Source of the DNA: Crotophaga sulcirostris
Lineage: Eukaryota > Chordata > Aves > Cuculiformes > Crotophagidae
Direction of reading: 5' to 3'
Length of the DNA stretch: 64,000 bases
Assembly (NCBI GenBank): GCA_013397455.1
Contig: VYZB01000343.1
Coordinates: 645,124 to 709,123, forward strand
Below, piece after piece: positions 12,704 through 26,720 of the stretch (position 1 is the first letter of the stretch; the number at the start of each line of letters is the position of its first letter). A program made the position numbers and the translations under genes. A model generated the notes under the pieces. The model was not told the origin of the DNA and did no database searches. It worked only from the letters and a program-made list of their open reading frames with translations.

Positions 12704-15700
12704 CATCTGTAGTTAAATCTGCTACTGGAAGCATTTATCAACCTACCAGTTGTTTAATTTGGGACCCTGCTGCTCCCACACTCTATCTGGATTTTGTCAT
12801 TTACTAAAGCAGCACCCTTTCTAGGTTTGGAAAAAAAACAAAACCATAAAAGGGTTTCATCTGCTTCAGATACTCTGTTCAGAAACCAGAAATACTGAAA
12901 AACTCAACAGTCTTAAAATTTTCCTCATTTACTCATATAATCTTATTTTTTACTTAAGTGAGGGGGTTTTGAGTGAGGGATTCTTTTGGAAACTTTACTG
13001 ACAGTGTTAAGTCAGCTACATTAACTTCATTCTAAGCTAAATTCTTTTTACTAGAGGGACTCAAAACCAAACTGCCATCCTCCCTTGAACTTGTAAAAAC
13101 CTAAATCTGAGTTTTATAGCTCCATCTTTCTTCTCCAAACAGCTTAATCCAGCAGTCCAAGGCAGCATATTTAACACTTTGTCCCCATCTCTCTTCATCT
13201 GCACCTTTCTTCCAGTTCCATTGTAGGCCAGTGATAGCTCTCAAAATAAGGAGACCTAAGTGTTTCTGCTCTCAGACCATTTCCTCTCTATGCCAATCAA
13301 CTTACTACAAGACTGAAACTGAGACACAAAACTTGTTGACCTGAATAAACTTAACAAATGTTGGGTTTTTTTCACACAACAGAGTCTGGAGCTGCAGAAA
13401 TCAAGGTAAAATTTCTTCCCAATTGCAATAGTCACTTTATGATAGTGTGACCTTTAAGTACCTTAGCCGGAAAGTATCTCTTTATCACAACATTCTACCA
13501 GTGCACCTCACCCATGCTGCAGGACCCCTTCCAAGGGGAGAAAGTTTCATCACCTTTTGACTCTTCTTCAAGCAGGAAGGGGGCACCACACAGAGCTCTT
13601 AACTGTGAGGAGAGTCAGCACCCATCACGGTCATCTAGAAGTGGAAGGATGCAAATCTTGCTAGTAGTCAAGTCAGCCAAGAACTCCAGTTAAACATTAT
13701 CAAATTACTGGGATCAATGCTTCTCCCAGTGGTGTTGGATTAGCAATACTGTAGAAGAGCTGCAGAGACCAGCAACAAAAGGAGGATGAGTCAATGGACG
13801 TTTAGTAATAATGAACATGTCACCCTAAAACTGGCAAATGAATGAGAAAGAGGGAAACACAAGGAGAGAGAGGAAGTAAAGTAGGAAAAAGCATAAAATA
13901 CAAACCCATTTACATGATTTCTAGGTGGCAACCATACTGAATATATTGACCTAACAGTTCTTTGGAACAAAGAGTTACATTTTTCATTCCTGGTGCTGGC
14001 AGTCTGGTTAGAATGCCTCATTGTGCAACGTGATCTTGATGCCAGTATCTTACTGTTGGTAATGTCTACAATAGGACCAGTTTAATAATATTTCTTTTAG
14101 TGTGAAACTTGTATTAGAAGGAATTAATTGAAAGAACAATACCTTGTCTTAACGTCAACTATGTTTGACACACTTCTCCAATTCAAACTATTATAAAAGG
14201 AAAGAAAATAAGATGAAAAAGTGAAACCTTAAATAAAAAGAATAGTGAGGGGAGGGAAGGAAGGAGATGGAAAAATGAAACTAAAATTCCTTGCTGTGGT
14301 GAATTCACCTGTAGGTCTATTTTGGAAATATTGATTGTATATGACATTAGGCAACCCCTGGTCTCTTCCCCAAGAGACAACTCCTGCAGCCATTGCTGCT
14401 CCCAAAACTTTACCATTTATACCAAATACACTAATGAAGAAAAGGAACTTCTGAGAGCTGACCATGAGAAAGTCAGACCTATACTTCCACTGGTATATTT
14501 GATGAAAGCATTAATCAGTGTCAGAGGTAAGAGAAGACCCAAACCACTCTGTAAATTGTCAACGTATGCGAGGGTGCAAAGAAGGCGTAGGCCCTTCCAA
14601 TCCCCAGACACTTCTTGTCAATGGGTAATTCCTTTCTTTCCAAATCAGAGCCTCTTGCCATGAAGGTGCAAGAATTGCTGTAGACTAATACAGGACTTGG
14701 TGGCAACTTGCACTTTTTGCAGTTACGCAGAGCTGATCATGTGTAGAAAAAAAACTGTCTGTCTTACAGAGCCTGTCTTATAAACTCAGCAAAGTTACAC
14801 ATGAAATTAAACTGACTTAAGTCATCAGTGCTGGAAGAATGCTTCTATTTACTTCAGTCCCCAGATCCTGTTATTTTCCTAACAACTGCCATGAAGCAGC
14901 CTCTATATTAGAAATGCTCCCTTGGGCCACATTTTCCTCCATATCTTACTGCATCCTCTCTCAAATCCTAGCCCATGTATTGAATGTATATACTGTGCGA
15001 ACTAATTTTACTCCCTGTGAGTCCAGCAGGTCTGCCAGTTTCAATGTACTTCAGAGAGGGTTGTGAAATTGCTTGTTTAATATTCAAACATGAGAATGAT
15101 TACAAAGTCAGTTACCAATGAAAACTGAAGTAACAGGAATTTTCTGACATTATATTCATAATGCCCATATTTAGCTAATGTATAGCCTAATGCGATGAGC
15201 CTGGTTTCCAGTGCAATATCATCCTTAGCTGAAACTCTGGTTAAGTAAAGGAGTGGAAATGAAGACCTATTCCCAGCTTCTTTTCAAAATTAAAGCATTA
15301 GCACTGTTGCAAATGGAGATTATTGCAGTTTTGTAGCTGTGGGAAGAGCAATATAGTGTAAACGCTAGATAGCCCATATATTAGGTGCCCCAAGACAGAA
15401 CCAATAAGTGGTATAAATGCATTCTATATGGCCTTTTGTAATTAGTAATGAAATGCCTGAAATAAATCCAAAGCCTTGCAAGAAGTCAGCTTTCCCTAGA
15501 AAACCTGTTTTCAAATGGTATCATACTTCAGCATTCTTCAACTTTGTGAGTTCACAGCATCTGCTGCTTAAATATAACAGCACATATGGCAGCATCATTT
15601 TGGAAAGCAATGTAAAAAAAGACTGAAGAAACTATTATGAGGACTGCTGTCATGCTCTTGGGGCACAATAGCAATCTTGTGTTCCCATACGGCACCGCTG

Positions 15701-18228
15701 GAGAAAGAATGTGAAGTTTTAGTAGGGTAGATAGGGTCAAATACTGTATAATAAACTTGACTCAAATGTTCCCTTTTTGTACTTACATTTTATTAGTACC
15801 AAATGAAATACACAATATAATATAGGTCCTGACTTTTTAGTTCGGACTAAAGGAGGTTCTTCAGGTTTAGCAGGAGTGTAAGTGCTGTTTTGAAGCCTAA
15901 ATCAGCATTCATACGAATACCAGCAAATGCTGACATTCTATCTCTGGCACTTCAAGTCTATAATTAATTTGTAGATCATCATACACTGCTTTTGTGAACC
16001 GGTATCAACATCCAGCTCTTCTGCCACTGGGTAAACATGTGGCTTTTATCAATGAATCCTTTTTTTCTGTCTGACTGTATTATAGTAGCAAGGACTTATG
16101 TCTCTCAGGGGTTAGCACCTTCAGCTGTAATTCTACTGAAGTTTTATTATCGAAGGAGTTTCATAACATAAAAACAATGAGGGTGAAATTACACCATTAG
16201 GGCACAACCTTCACCCAGAAGAAGTGTACCCAAGTTGTTTATGAAGATACAATTATTTCATAAATTCCTGGAAATATTATTTTCCTTTAACAATACTAAA
16301 GGATGGTATTGTCCCCTTTTGAGGAGATGTGTGTCTTTTGGAGAATTTGAAGGAAAATTACCTGCTTATCTTCTGCCAATATGAATATCTATGGCCACTA
16401 CACAGGGAAAACGCTTCTTTTCTGTCAATAACCACCTACAGCAATTTTCAGGTTTGGGGGGAGTTTTGGAAGAGAATAGTAAGTAGAGATTCAAGGTCCT
16501 AAATAAGCTGAGCACTGTGAATCTTTACCAGGCATAAAGAATCTGTCTCTTCTCTTGGTTCATGGAATCCCATTTGATTCATCCTGTGATAGCTGATAAA
16601 ACTTGTGTCCTGTCATGCAAAACGAGTGCCAAGGAACATAATTAGTTGCAAGCAAACAGCACAAGGAAAGTTACTAAGAGATTGATGTGGTCATGTACCT
16701 TCCCTGATGTTATGCGTCTTTGAATGCAAATTCAATAGTGGCCAGTGGAACTCCTTATCAAAAGACATTAGTGAGGTTTTCAAAGAGAACTGAGAACGAA
16801 TGAGGTTTAATGGCAACTATTTTTTCCTTGTTTCTACTTTTTCTCTTCCAAGCAACTAAAAACTACACTTTTTCACTCATTGTTAGGTTATTTTTAAGTT
16901 TTTACCAAGTAATTTTATAATAGAAAAAATCCCAGAGCAGCAGAACAGCACTTCATGTAATTACTGGCATGTTCTTATACAAACCACACTATTTCCCTGT
17001 CTTTCTGTGACAAAATTGCATTAGAAAAAATGATATCCCCGCTGCTCCCTAAGAGTGTCAATTTTTACCACAAAAAATGCCATGTTTTAGGTATGTTTTC
17101 TTTAGGAACTATTTGTTATTTACTGTTCATCCTCAGATTGAAGAGATTTGTCTCAACTGATGTTTTTAGCTCCATCTATAACATATAAGCTCATTTAGAA
17201 ACCAAAGGTTTATCCTATAGTGTGAAATCTTGGACTAATCTGGTAGTCATTGTTAGCCTGCGAATTAAAATCATTTAAACAATTCACTCTGGAGATTCAG
17301 ATTGCATTGTAATTGGTCCAAAATTTTGTCTGCCATGCAGGAGACATACAAATTACAGTTTTGTTTAAAAAAGGTATGTACCTAAGGATTTATTTCTTTA
17401 GGCATTATACTTAGATGAAACACTCTAGATCTCAAAGATTTAAAGTTATCAGGATAACATTATGATAACAAAAAGGATTTGTTTGCATGCCATCATCCCT
17501 GCAGCTCTTGATCACATATGGGTAGAGAAGGATGTATTCAGTGTCTGTTCTGCCTTGCTATATAAACCAATATCCACTTGATAACTTCTTAAGAGCACAA
17601 GGGCTATGATCATTTTTTGATAGAAAAAAATACTGAAAAATCAAAACTTTTTCACTAATTCATCTTTGGAAGGTAGGTTTAGGTCAGTTATTGGCACAGC
17701 TGTGAACATATTTCAATAATGGTCAGAGGAAATCACATCATGTCTTAAAAGAGCTCAGTACGTTTTTGAGAAATATCAAGAGCTGTGAATATTTTAGACT
17801 GCTTTTCTCTTTCTTTTTTACTATTTCACACCTCCTTCCTTTGATATATGGAGTTTGTTTTTTATGAATACAAAAACAGGAATTTCATGCTGTGACCCAG
17901 ATTTCTATCCCATCACATACATTCCCCTGTGCATCAAGTTTAAAAGCTAAAAAGACCCAGAGTTTTGCATGAAATTTGCAACTTGGATTTTTTTTTTCAA
18001 CTTTTGAATTTCTTGAAAATGAGTCATTTTGTAGCAAAGAAAAAGTTTCTGGGGAAAAATTATCCTTTTACCAGTGAAGTCTCTATAGAAAAACATAAAG
18101 AGAAATTCTGTGTTACAGACAAGGAAAATCAGCTATCTATGTACCTAATGTGGTAAAGAAAGCTTTATCTTTACTCTAGTGTCAAGCTCTTTAATTTCTC
18201 TTGGTCTTATTGCAACTAAATTAAAAGC

Positions 18229-18248
18229 CCATTGCACTCCATTGCACT
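18229..18248. repeat. 10-base tandem duplication
   Basis: CCATTGCACT occurs twice in direct succession. It is probably a small replication-slippage duplication. Confidence 0.7.
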
Positions 18249-21218
18249 GTTCCAGAATAGATAGAGACTTTGAGACTAGATTCAACAAGATAAGGAGATA
18301 TAAAGCAACTTCAAGCTGTGATAACAGAGGAGGCAATAATTTAACACAAAAGGACAACATTTATACAGTAAGTGGTTGTTCAGGATGTCTTTTTTAACTG
18401 TACTACACCTCTGATTTTCCCCTAGCAATTTCCTTTCTTCTAGGCTCTTGCTTTGATTTCTTTCCTTCTGCTTCATGAATGGCTGTACTTGTCACCTGTC
18501 TTCTGAAACATGAGTTTCTGAGGATGCTAACCTGTCTTGTTGGGAATCAGTTCTTCTTGACAGTTGCTGTATGTTAAAAAACTTTCTTCCAAAGGATGAG
18601 TTCTGCAAAGAGCCTCAACTGATTTTTCAGAAGTGGGTACATGAAATAGCAAGCTCAACCCTATGCATGAAGCTCTATGTGGTGTTTTCCTAAAAGGCAC
18701 AAATGCTAAATACGGAATCAAATTTGTCTGAGGGGTCTCACAGTAGCAGTCTTATGTTTATCTCTATATTTATCTGTAGCTCAAAATGTAAACGATGATG
18801 ATGACTATACTAAAAAAACTCAGACATTCCTTCAAGACCTGGCATCTGTACATTCAGTCATGAAAGAAAATAAATCAGATTTTGTTTTCATTAAGGCATA
18901 ACAATACGTTCTCTCCTTATTTCTAGGGATGATGATTCTTCCATGTTTTGAAACAAAATATCCTTGTAACACTTCTCTTTGCTTTTGTTTTAGAAAACAA
19001 ACATCTTGATAGCTATCTTTACAAAGCAATCTTTGAGAGAATAAAAGGTTAGACGCTCATGATATGCCCATTTTCCTAATTTCACTTGGACTGTTTAATA
19101 CTTTTCAAATTTGCAGAAAAGGAAGCAGGGACTGAATCTGTGAGTCAGAAGAGCCACATTGCCTCCAAGAAATCTGCTAAAGATGCTCAGCAGTTTAAGA
19201 ACAACACTGGAATTGGTATAGAAACTGGTCCCAATCTAGAACTTTGCTACTTATGAGATTTTAGCTCTCTACACAAGTCAGATTCTCATGCAGTCATCCA
19301 GTTATGGTTTCAAGTCTAATCTCTGTTTACCTCAAATGTCCAATGTCAGTAGCATTGCTTTTGTACCACACTCATATATTAAACTAATGAGCATGTTGCA
19401 AGAATTTCTACAAATAAATTTGCTTCTAAACTAGTTAGACTGTTTTGTTTTTTTTTCCTTAGGCAAAAGAATAAGTGTAAAATAAATAATTGTTTCTCAG
19501 AACTGGAAAACATACATTGCCAGAATCCTGAACCCTTCAAGACTATTAGTGCGAGAATACCATAGCAGCATTCTGCTAGGAAAGAAATCTACATCCTGCT
19601 TGTTTGGGTAATAGTTCTTCCATTAGAGGCAATATTAGAATTTCAGCTTTTGATCTCTCCTTGTGGACCCCTTAAAATCCAAGCTGTGAAACAGCAGCTG
19701 ATGCTTTACATACTATCACAACAGCCAGCAATATATGAAACCTGGAAATGGCATGCAAGGGAAATTAATGATGGGCTGTTAAGGGATATACAGTAACTCA
19801 CGTTTGCATTACACAACATACAGCAAATTAAAGCTGCCTTCCCTTTGTTGTGCTGGTGCTAGAGCAAATAAACATCAAGCAGCAATGCAGAATGGCAATA
19901 TCTGAGATCACTTATAATTGTTAGAAAGCCCAGGAAAAAAGGGATATTTTTTTCAATAGCACAGAACAAGCTCAGAAAGTTACACTGATCAGTAGACAGA
20001 AAATGAGCTCTGCGTCACCATTGCTAGCTGGAATAATAGCATATGGTACAGCAGATACATAACAGCAACAGCCAGAGCTAGATCCTGAAACAGTTGTTTG
20101 TCAAATTAACCATTCCTAAAAGCACAACTGTAACATTAACATATTTGTTCCTTTTTTGTGTGATTTTATTATATTTTTGCATATGATTACTTCACAGGGG
20201 CTATCTTGCATGTATTTATTTTATCTTAATGCAAATGAATCCATGTAGCTAAAGGATCAGGACATTGTAAGTACAATGCAGAAGAGTAAATCTGGGGGAA
20301 TATACCATAGGTTACACAATGTTTGTGCTAGGTATAGTATTTCAGCTTATCTTTGACAGTAAACATCTAGTGATTTCTGCTTAATATTTTGCTGTTAGGT
20401 GCTTTCGGACTGAATACAAATTAAGGAAATTTTCAATGGATTCTCTATAAATCGTAAGAGCACTTAAATTAGTTTGAGTGTACTGTCAATTTGCATTACA
20501 TGATCATATCTTTAATTAAATCAAATATCAGACACATAAGCTTATTTAACAAAAATACAAAAAAATCAGATGCACTTTCACTTAAATCCCAGCGCTTTTC
20601 TTTAAAGTAAATTAGTATTTCCTGGGTAATGTCTTTTGAAGCCTTCCATACTGACTTACCTTAGTTTCCATTAACCTCAACAGATGCATAGTTAGGCACA
20701 AGTAGACTCTCTCACAGCTGTCCCATCCAGTGAGGAAGGCATAGAAGTCAAGGAGTCTTAGAACTGAAACAGAAGGCCTTGTTATTAGTATTTTCCTTAT
20801 TAGTGTTATTACTATTTTTATTTTGACAACTGCTCTGTTAAAAGGTTTTTTGGGTTGTTGTGGTTTTTTTAAATAAAACAATTACAGGTAGATCAGAACT
20901 AAAACTCCTTATAATGGTTGTACTGCAGCAGCCATGAGACAGAAAGTGCTGTATGGTTTTTTTCTGAACAATGGCACAGCATGATCATGAACGAGAAGTG
21001 TTTTAAGTCTGCCAAATGAGATTTAGAAAATGTTACCATGCCACACCAGGTTTTCTGTATATCGTTTTGAAATCTAAATTAAGAGTAGGAGGAAGAGGAT
21101 GGGGCACAGTCTTGTATACTTGCGTATAAGCAAAAATTCTACTCCTGTCTATCTCAACTCCTATATCACTACTCCGTGTTGCTGGACAACACTGGTAATG
21201 GTAACAGCTCAACTTACA

Positions 21219-21690
21219 GCCGTATGTAGGCAGGATATGTAGGTTTGTAGCATCATGTAAACACAGCAGTTAGTTTGTACCCGGCACCCTAAGGTGGGCT
21301 CAGAGCATTAGCAGAGGAGCCTGGTTCAGCTTGTGCCGTTACCTGCACTTGTCCCCTAATTCCTCCATGTTGTCTCTTACCAGACATGGGACACCAAGAG
21401 CATCCACGTACCTCCTCCTGGTGCCATTTCTGATAGAGCTACCCAGGGTAGCTGTAAACTAATCCAACTTGCAGACCAGAAACAGCGCAGTCACCTGGTG
21501 GGGTAACCTACTTAAAGCTGATCCCCTTGTTTAAGAGGCAGTGCTTATTACCATGGATTGTCACATTAATAAAACGACACTTCTTTCAGGTCGAAGAAGG
21601 TATCTTCTCACTTGACGATCTGTCTCCTGTCCCACTAGTCCACTGACACATGCTCAAGTTATGGTTATTTAGAGCAGCAGGCACGGTCAA
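21219..21690. other. GC-richer block with AATAAA, possible old LTR remnant
   Basis: Nine CpG are spread over about 470 bases, more than in the flanks, and an AATAAA lies at 21,568-21,573. A stretch from TGTAGG (about 21,225) to GACACA (about 21,652) has the TG...CA form of an LTR with the signal in the expected last third. I see no target duplication and do not recognise the family, so this remains a guess. Confidence 0.2.
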
Positions 21691-23740
21691 TATTTTATTC
21701 TCTCTGGAGCAGAAAGTAAAGCACTTAGGAAATTTTACTGACCAAAACAGTGTGTCTCAAAAGATGGGAAACAGCTGAAACAGAGGGAAGGAAGAGGAAG
21801 GCGCTGAAAATACAAGTTTTTACTTCTATACCTAAACTGGCAAAGAAATACGTATGTCTTTCTGCAGATCTGTTCCTTTGTGTGTGATCTCCCTGGTCCC
21901 TGTTCTTAACCTCTGTCAAACTTGTGCTGGAAAAACTCTACCCTGAGAACACTTGACTACCATTTATTTTATGTTGCATTTATAATCTACCCATTATGGG
22001 GTATTTTCATAACTTAGATTTCATAGAAAGATTAAATATATATTTAAGCTGTGTCTAAAGCTGTATGTTTAATGTACAACCATCAATTCAATAAATCTGT
22101 CAGACTCAGCATTTGACACTACTGCTGCATCAAAAAAATAAAACTATCCTACTCTAAATGATATTCAAACAGACTAAATGATCCTTTTCCTGTTTCAGAG
22201 CAGGAATTCAAACCTTATTTGTTCAGGATGTCAAATTGCTGGCAAAGAATACTTGGCTTGGCATGCTCTAAATCCTGTACTTAAATTGAATCTGATACCT
22301 TTTGAGTGAAAACACTCTGCCAATTTTTAAGGCATACACAACTGGGATAAGAGACACTAATGGTGCGTTACTTAAAGGTGTCACTAGTCACAGAAGAAAA
22401 GCAAAACCAGTCAAATGATTTTAAAGGCTGAAGATTTGTCTGAGACATTAGAACATTAGAACTGATACGGACACAAGGATCCCAGAGTATGGCCGCTGTG
22501 TAATATCCAGACATTTTTCACATAGTATGAATATGAATAACTCAAAGCCATACTTTTATCTCCTTCTTCATTCAGTTAAGTCTTGTTCAATGCCAGTCTT
22601 CACCAGGAGCAGCAATAAGCTCTCTATTCTTGCTACCTCTCAATTTAGACATTAACATAAACAAAAATTATCCAAACACCCTGCACATGTGCACATACAC
22701 ATACACACATATTGCTGCACCAAGTACATTTGCAGTCATATCTGGAATTGCTCAAAAAGATGTCAGCTAAGATTTTTCTTAAGCAAAACATGTAAAAAAT
22801 GCTCAACTTCAGATTTCTGCACTGCCAATGGTCTGCATAATAACTAGTCCTCTTAAAATCCATCAACTTGGGTTTCCTGCATAACCAACGAAAATAAAAA
22901 GGCATTTTTATGGTGCAGTTTATCCAATCTGTTCTGGATGTCTGTTTGAGGATGAGATGAATTGCACCCCAGAAGCATCTATTAACTTCTGTTCCTTACC
23001 AAGGAACTAGTGCACATGTAGACTGTGGATGAGCTGAATCCTACTTTAGAATTCTTGCATTGTAGATATGTATAACTGATAACATAAATCCCAGCTGTAA
23101 TGTCTTAGTCCTACGTGCAAAGCTTTAGGTCCCACATATGACAGAAGTAAGAAAGGGGAACATCTTTGCTCACTTACTTTTCCAGATGCTTCTCCTACCT
23201 GCATCTCCAGTTATACCTCCTACTCCACAAGAACATATTTGTCCTAATATTGGATTCTTATCTTTAGTTACAGCAAATGGTCCATATGCTTCCATTCTCA
23301 ACTCTCCCCACCCTTCAAGGGCCTCCTCCATCCTCTTTCACAAGGTCTTTCAGTCCTGTGCCCTTCCTTGTTGGTCTTTGCTTTCAAATCCTTGATAATG
23401 GGCAGTTTTATAAAGAATTTCTTTTTTTTTCCATGTGAACATTAACCTATCTGAGCTACAATAACTTCTGCAGCTTCTCTTAATGTAGCATGAAGTAAAT
23501 TCATGAAAAAAGTACCATGGCCAGGTCTATGCATCACTTCAGATGCTGAATAGGCCTTGTGCTGACTCTGTGAAGTTCATCCCTTTGGGAGGAATTCCTC
23601 TCAAGTCAGAAAAGAACAGAAGGGAACACTGTTCCCTCTCTCCCTCAAACTATATTCCTCTTATAAACAAACTTTGAATGCGAGATGCTTCATATTGCCA
23701 AGGCTTCCAAGTTTATCACAAACCCAAACACAGTGGATAT

Positions 23741-23773
23741 CCCCCCTCCTTCCCCCTCTCCCTTCCCCACCCC
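23741..23773. repeat. pyrimidine tract
   Basis: About 33 bases consist of C and T with one A, including runs of C. It is a low-complexity stretch. Confidence 0.75.
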
Positions 23774-26369
23774 ATTAAATTCCAGGTCCTGGAGTCATGT
23801 GAATACCCAAGGAATTTCAGTTGTCTTACAAAATGATTGCATTTCTGGCCCACACAGATGCAGAGGAAACCCTGCAAATGTGACCCCATTGCACCCTAAA
23901 CACTCAAAACCAGAAGGCAAATAAAAAGAAGCCAAGTACATTCAGTTGCATGATTTTCAGGCCAATCTCATGATTATTTCAAGCCTGATTCAAGATTTTT
24001 GGATGGTTTGGGTTGGCAGCACTGAAGACTTCATTATAGTTTCAAAGACTATAAAAAGAAAAAAAGTTTCCAAGCTGTATAATTATCAAAATGATGGAGA
24101 GTCTGAAATACAGCAGAAATGACAGGCACACTTGGGCCAGCATTTTCAAATGGGGCCTGATAGAGCATGCTTCAGCTATTTCATTGCCACATCCAGACAC
24201 AGTGGACCTGATTAGCCTAAATATAGCTCACACTGGAAATCAATTGGCTTAGGCAGGAGTTCGGCGACACAGGTCTTGTTCTTGATAACTGCCAGGGGTG
24301 AATTTCACCCTGAGAAAGTCAAACAAGAGGAAAGAAGGATTGCTGACCTTATGCAAGCTGTGTCTTGAGCAAGCAATTTGTAAAATACAGGACAGAGATT
24401 TATTCAAAAACATGTGGAAGTGATTTATGGATTCAATGGAAAGTTTCTGATATTAAAGTCTGGAAATGAGTGCTACTCCTGTATTTTGTTCGTAAGGAGT
24501 GTTATATTGTGATGTTTATTCTTTAAACAGGCATACTAGCTTCCTAAATTCCATTGTCCTTTTTCTCTCTTTTTCTGTTTTCCTGCATTTCCTTGATATT
24601 TCTTCCTGGTAGTCTAAGCTTTGGTTAAAAGGTAGGCTTCAGAGAGTATGGAAGTGCATGCTCTGTATATTCTTATTTGATGAGAATTTTCTGTCCTTTC
24701 TTCATGTTAGCAGTATATCATTCCTCAAGCAGTCCCACTGATAACAGGCACCTCCTAATGCCAGTGTAGGCATAATGCAAAAGAAGAAAAGGAGGGTGAA
24801 ACAGGAAAAGAGAGCCAGAAAGTAATTTAAAGGATATAATGAGACAAACAAAAGCTTGTAATCTTTCCATGGGTTTTTCCATGGTGACTTAGTCCTTCTT
24901 TCATTTAAGTCAGTGGGAAAATTCCTATTGATTTCAGCAGCGACAGGCAATGTTTCCTCTAGCCTATAACCATAATCAGGATATTACATTGCAATATTGA
25001 AGTTCCCTATCTATACTAGCATTCTTTCGCCTTTAAATTTAACTCTTATGTCAGGACCACAAATTCTAGACTAAAGACCAAATTCGCCATGGTGTTCATG
25101 TGCACCCCAAACTTCAAGCACACAAGCAGGCCCACTGATGTACATTAAGGACACTCACCGTGGTCATCACCAAATTGGAACTTCTTTTATATATTAAAAA
25201 TAAAAATATGTGCAGAAACTATCTTCTTGGCCTCATCAGATCTGCTGCAGTGCAGCACCAGAAAGTACGATCTGCAGCAAAATCATTCTTGGTAGCAACA
25301 CCAAGTGAGTTGTTTGCATATCACCAGTGAGGAAAAAAAATTGAAAGATGCAGGAGTTCATGACTTTCCAGGGCCAAATATTTCATATCAGTTACTTAAT
25401 ACCATGTACAGAGGAAAGTCTCTTCACTTATTTATTTATTTTGGGAGAAGGAAGAGGGGGTGAGGGGCTCCTTCAGAAAACCTGCAGGCAGGAGGCCCCA
25501 CATGGTGGGGAGAGAGGGGGTTATTTCACTTACAGGCATCCTGGTAGCTATTCTACCTCCTTGAAACATTTTCCTGACAATCTTCAAAAGCAAAGTCCCA
25601 ATTTGCATTTTTAATACTGAAACGTAATACGCTGTTACCAGGAGACACCCCTGAGTGTTATTACTTATCACTGGGCCATTATAAACAATCATGAAAGATT
25701 ACAGTTGATCTGCCTGGCCAGATGCATTCTTGAAAACCCAGAAAGAGGGTTAAATGAGAACCAACATATGTAAAAGATTCACAATGCTATATTTCAAATA
25801 AGAAACATGTCGGGAGTGGAAAAAAAAAAGCCAAAGAGCATAGTGGTTAAAGAAAAACTGAAAGAAAAACACATAATTGCTTTTAGTCTGTCATTTCCCC
25901 CCACAGAGTAGTAAATAAGAGCTTTGATACATAAAAGCCGTTATCAAACAGTAACAAATTAGTTCTTCACCATCTGTGATCCACGCAAGGGGGGTGACAG
26001 TTATAGGCAAGATTTTAAAATATGAAATCAACTATTTATGAACTGGTTTCAGAGTCTTGCTGTCTACTTTGCCTCTTAAAATGTGGCCACAAGAAAGAGA
26101 TGGGGTTTTCAAAGCTAACAAAAACCAGCAGTTGCGGTTCCACTCTTTAAATGACGCTAATTGCTGGCTGACATTTGTAAACAAGATGTTTCCTTTCCTA
26201 CCACTGCCTCCTATAGCTCAGCATCACTTTCAAGAACAATATCTCATTTGAAAAAAATAAAATAAAATTATGACTCTGACCTTACCAAATCTTATTACTT
26301 TGAGCTCCTTTATGTTACACATGATTGGCCCATTATTTCATGCTGGATCCACTGCAACTTAGATCAAAT

Positions 26370-26720
26370 GTCTTTCTTTTTCTTTTTCTTTCTCTCTTCC
26401 TTTCTTTCTTTCTTCCTTTCTTTCTTTTTTTCTCTTTTTCTTTCTTTCNNNNNNNNNNNNNNNNNNNNNNNNNNNNNNNNNNNNNNNNNNNNNNNNNNNN
26501 NNNNNNNNNNNNNNNNNNNNNNNNNNNNNNNNNNNNNNNNNNNNNNNNNNNNNNNNNNNNNNNNNNNNNNNNNNNNNNNNNNNNNNNNNNNNNNNNNNNN
26601 NNNNNNNNNNNNNNNNNTCTTTCTTTCTTTCTTTCTCTCACATAGACACATTTTATCACTTTCTTGCTTTCTCACTACCTTCTTTTCTCTCTTTCTTTCT
26701 CTTTTTCTCTTTCTGTTGTT
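26370..26720. repeat. CTTT/pyrimidine microsatellite interrupted by a gap
   Basis: Both sides of the gap are TTTC/CTTT repeats with scattered CTCT variants, so one long pyrimidine microsatellite spans the region. The true array length is unknown. Open frames made of S, F and L (or K, E and R on the other strand) come from this repeat and are not genes. Confidence 0.95.
26449..26617. other. assembly gap, 169 N
   Basis: Undetermined bases lie inside the CTTT microsatellite, consistent with assembly failure in a long homopurine/homopyrimidine array. Confidence 0.99.

Larger units (their letters stand above)
11365..26369. other. 15 kb of unique noncoding DNA, no gene seen
   Basis: I recognise no coding exon, RNA gene or clear transposon here. 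Open frames are short, overlap on both strands and show no family motifs. Small items inside it are listed separately: a CpG-bearing block (12,627-12,703), a 10-base tandem duplication (18,229-18,248), a GC-richer block with an AATAAA (21,219-21,690) and a pyrimidine tract (23,741-23,773). The lack of readable repeats over 15 kb, while CR1 is frequent elsewhere in the window, is notable. Very old transposon remains could have escaped me. Confidence 0.5.
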
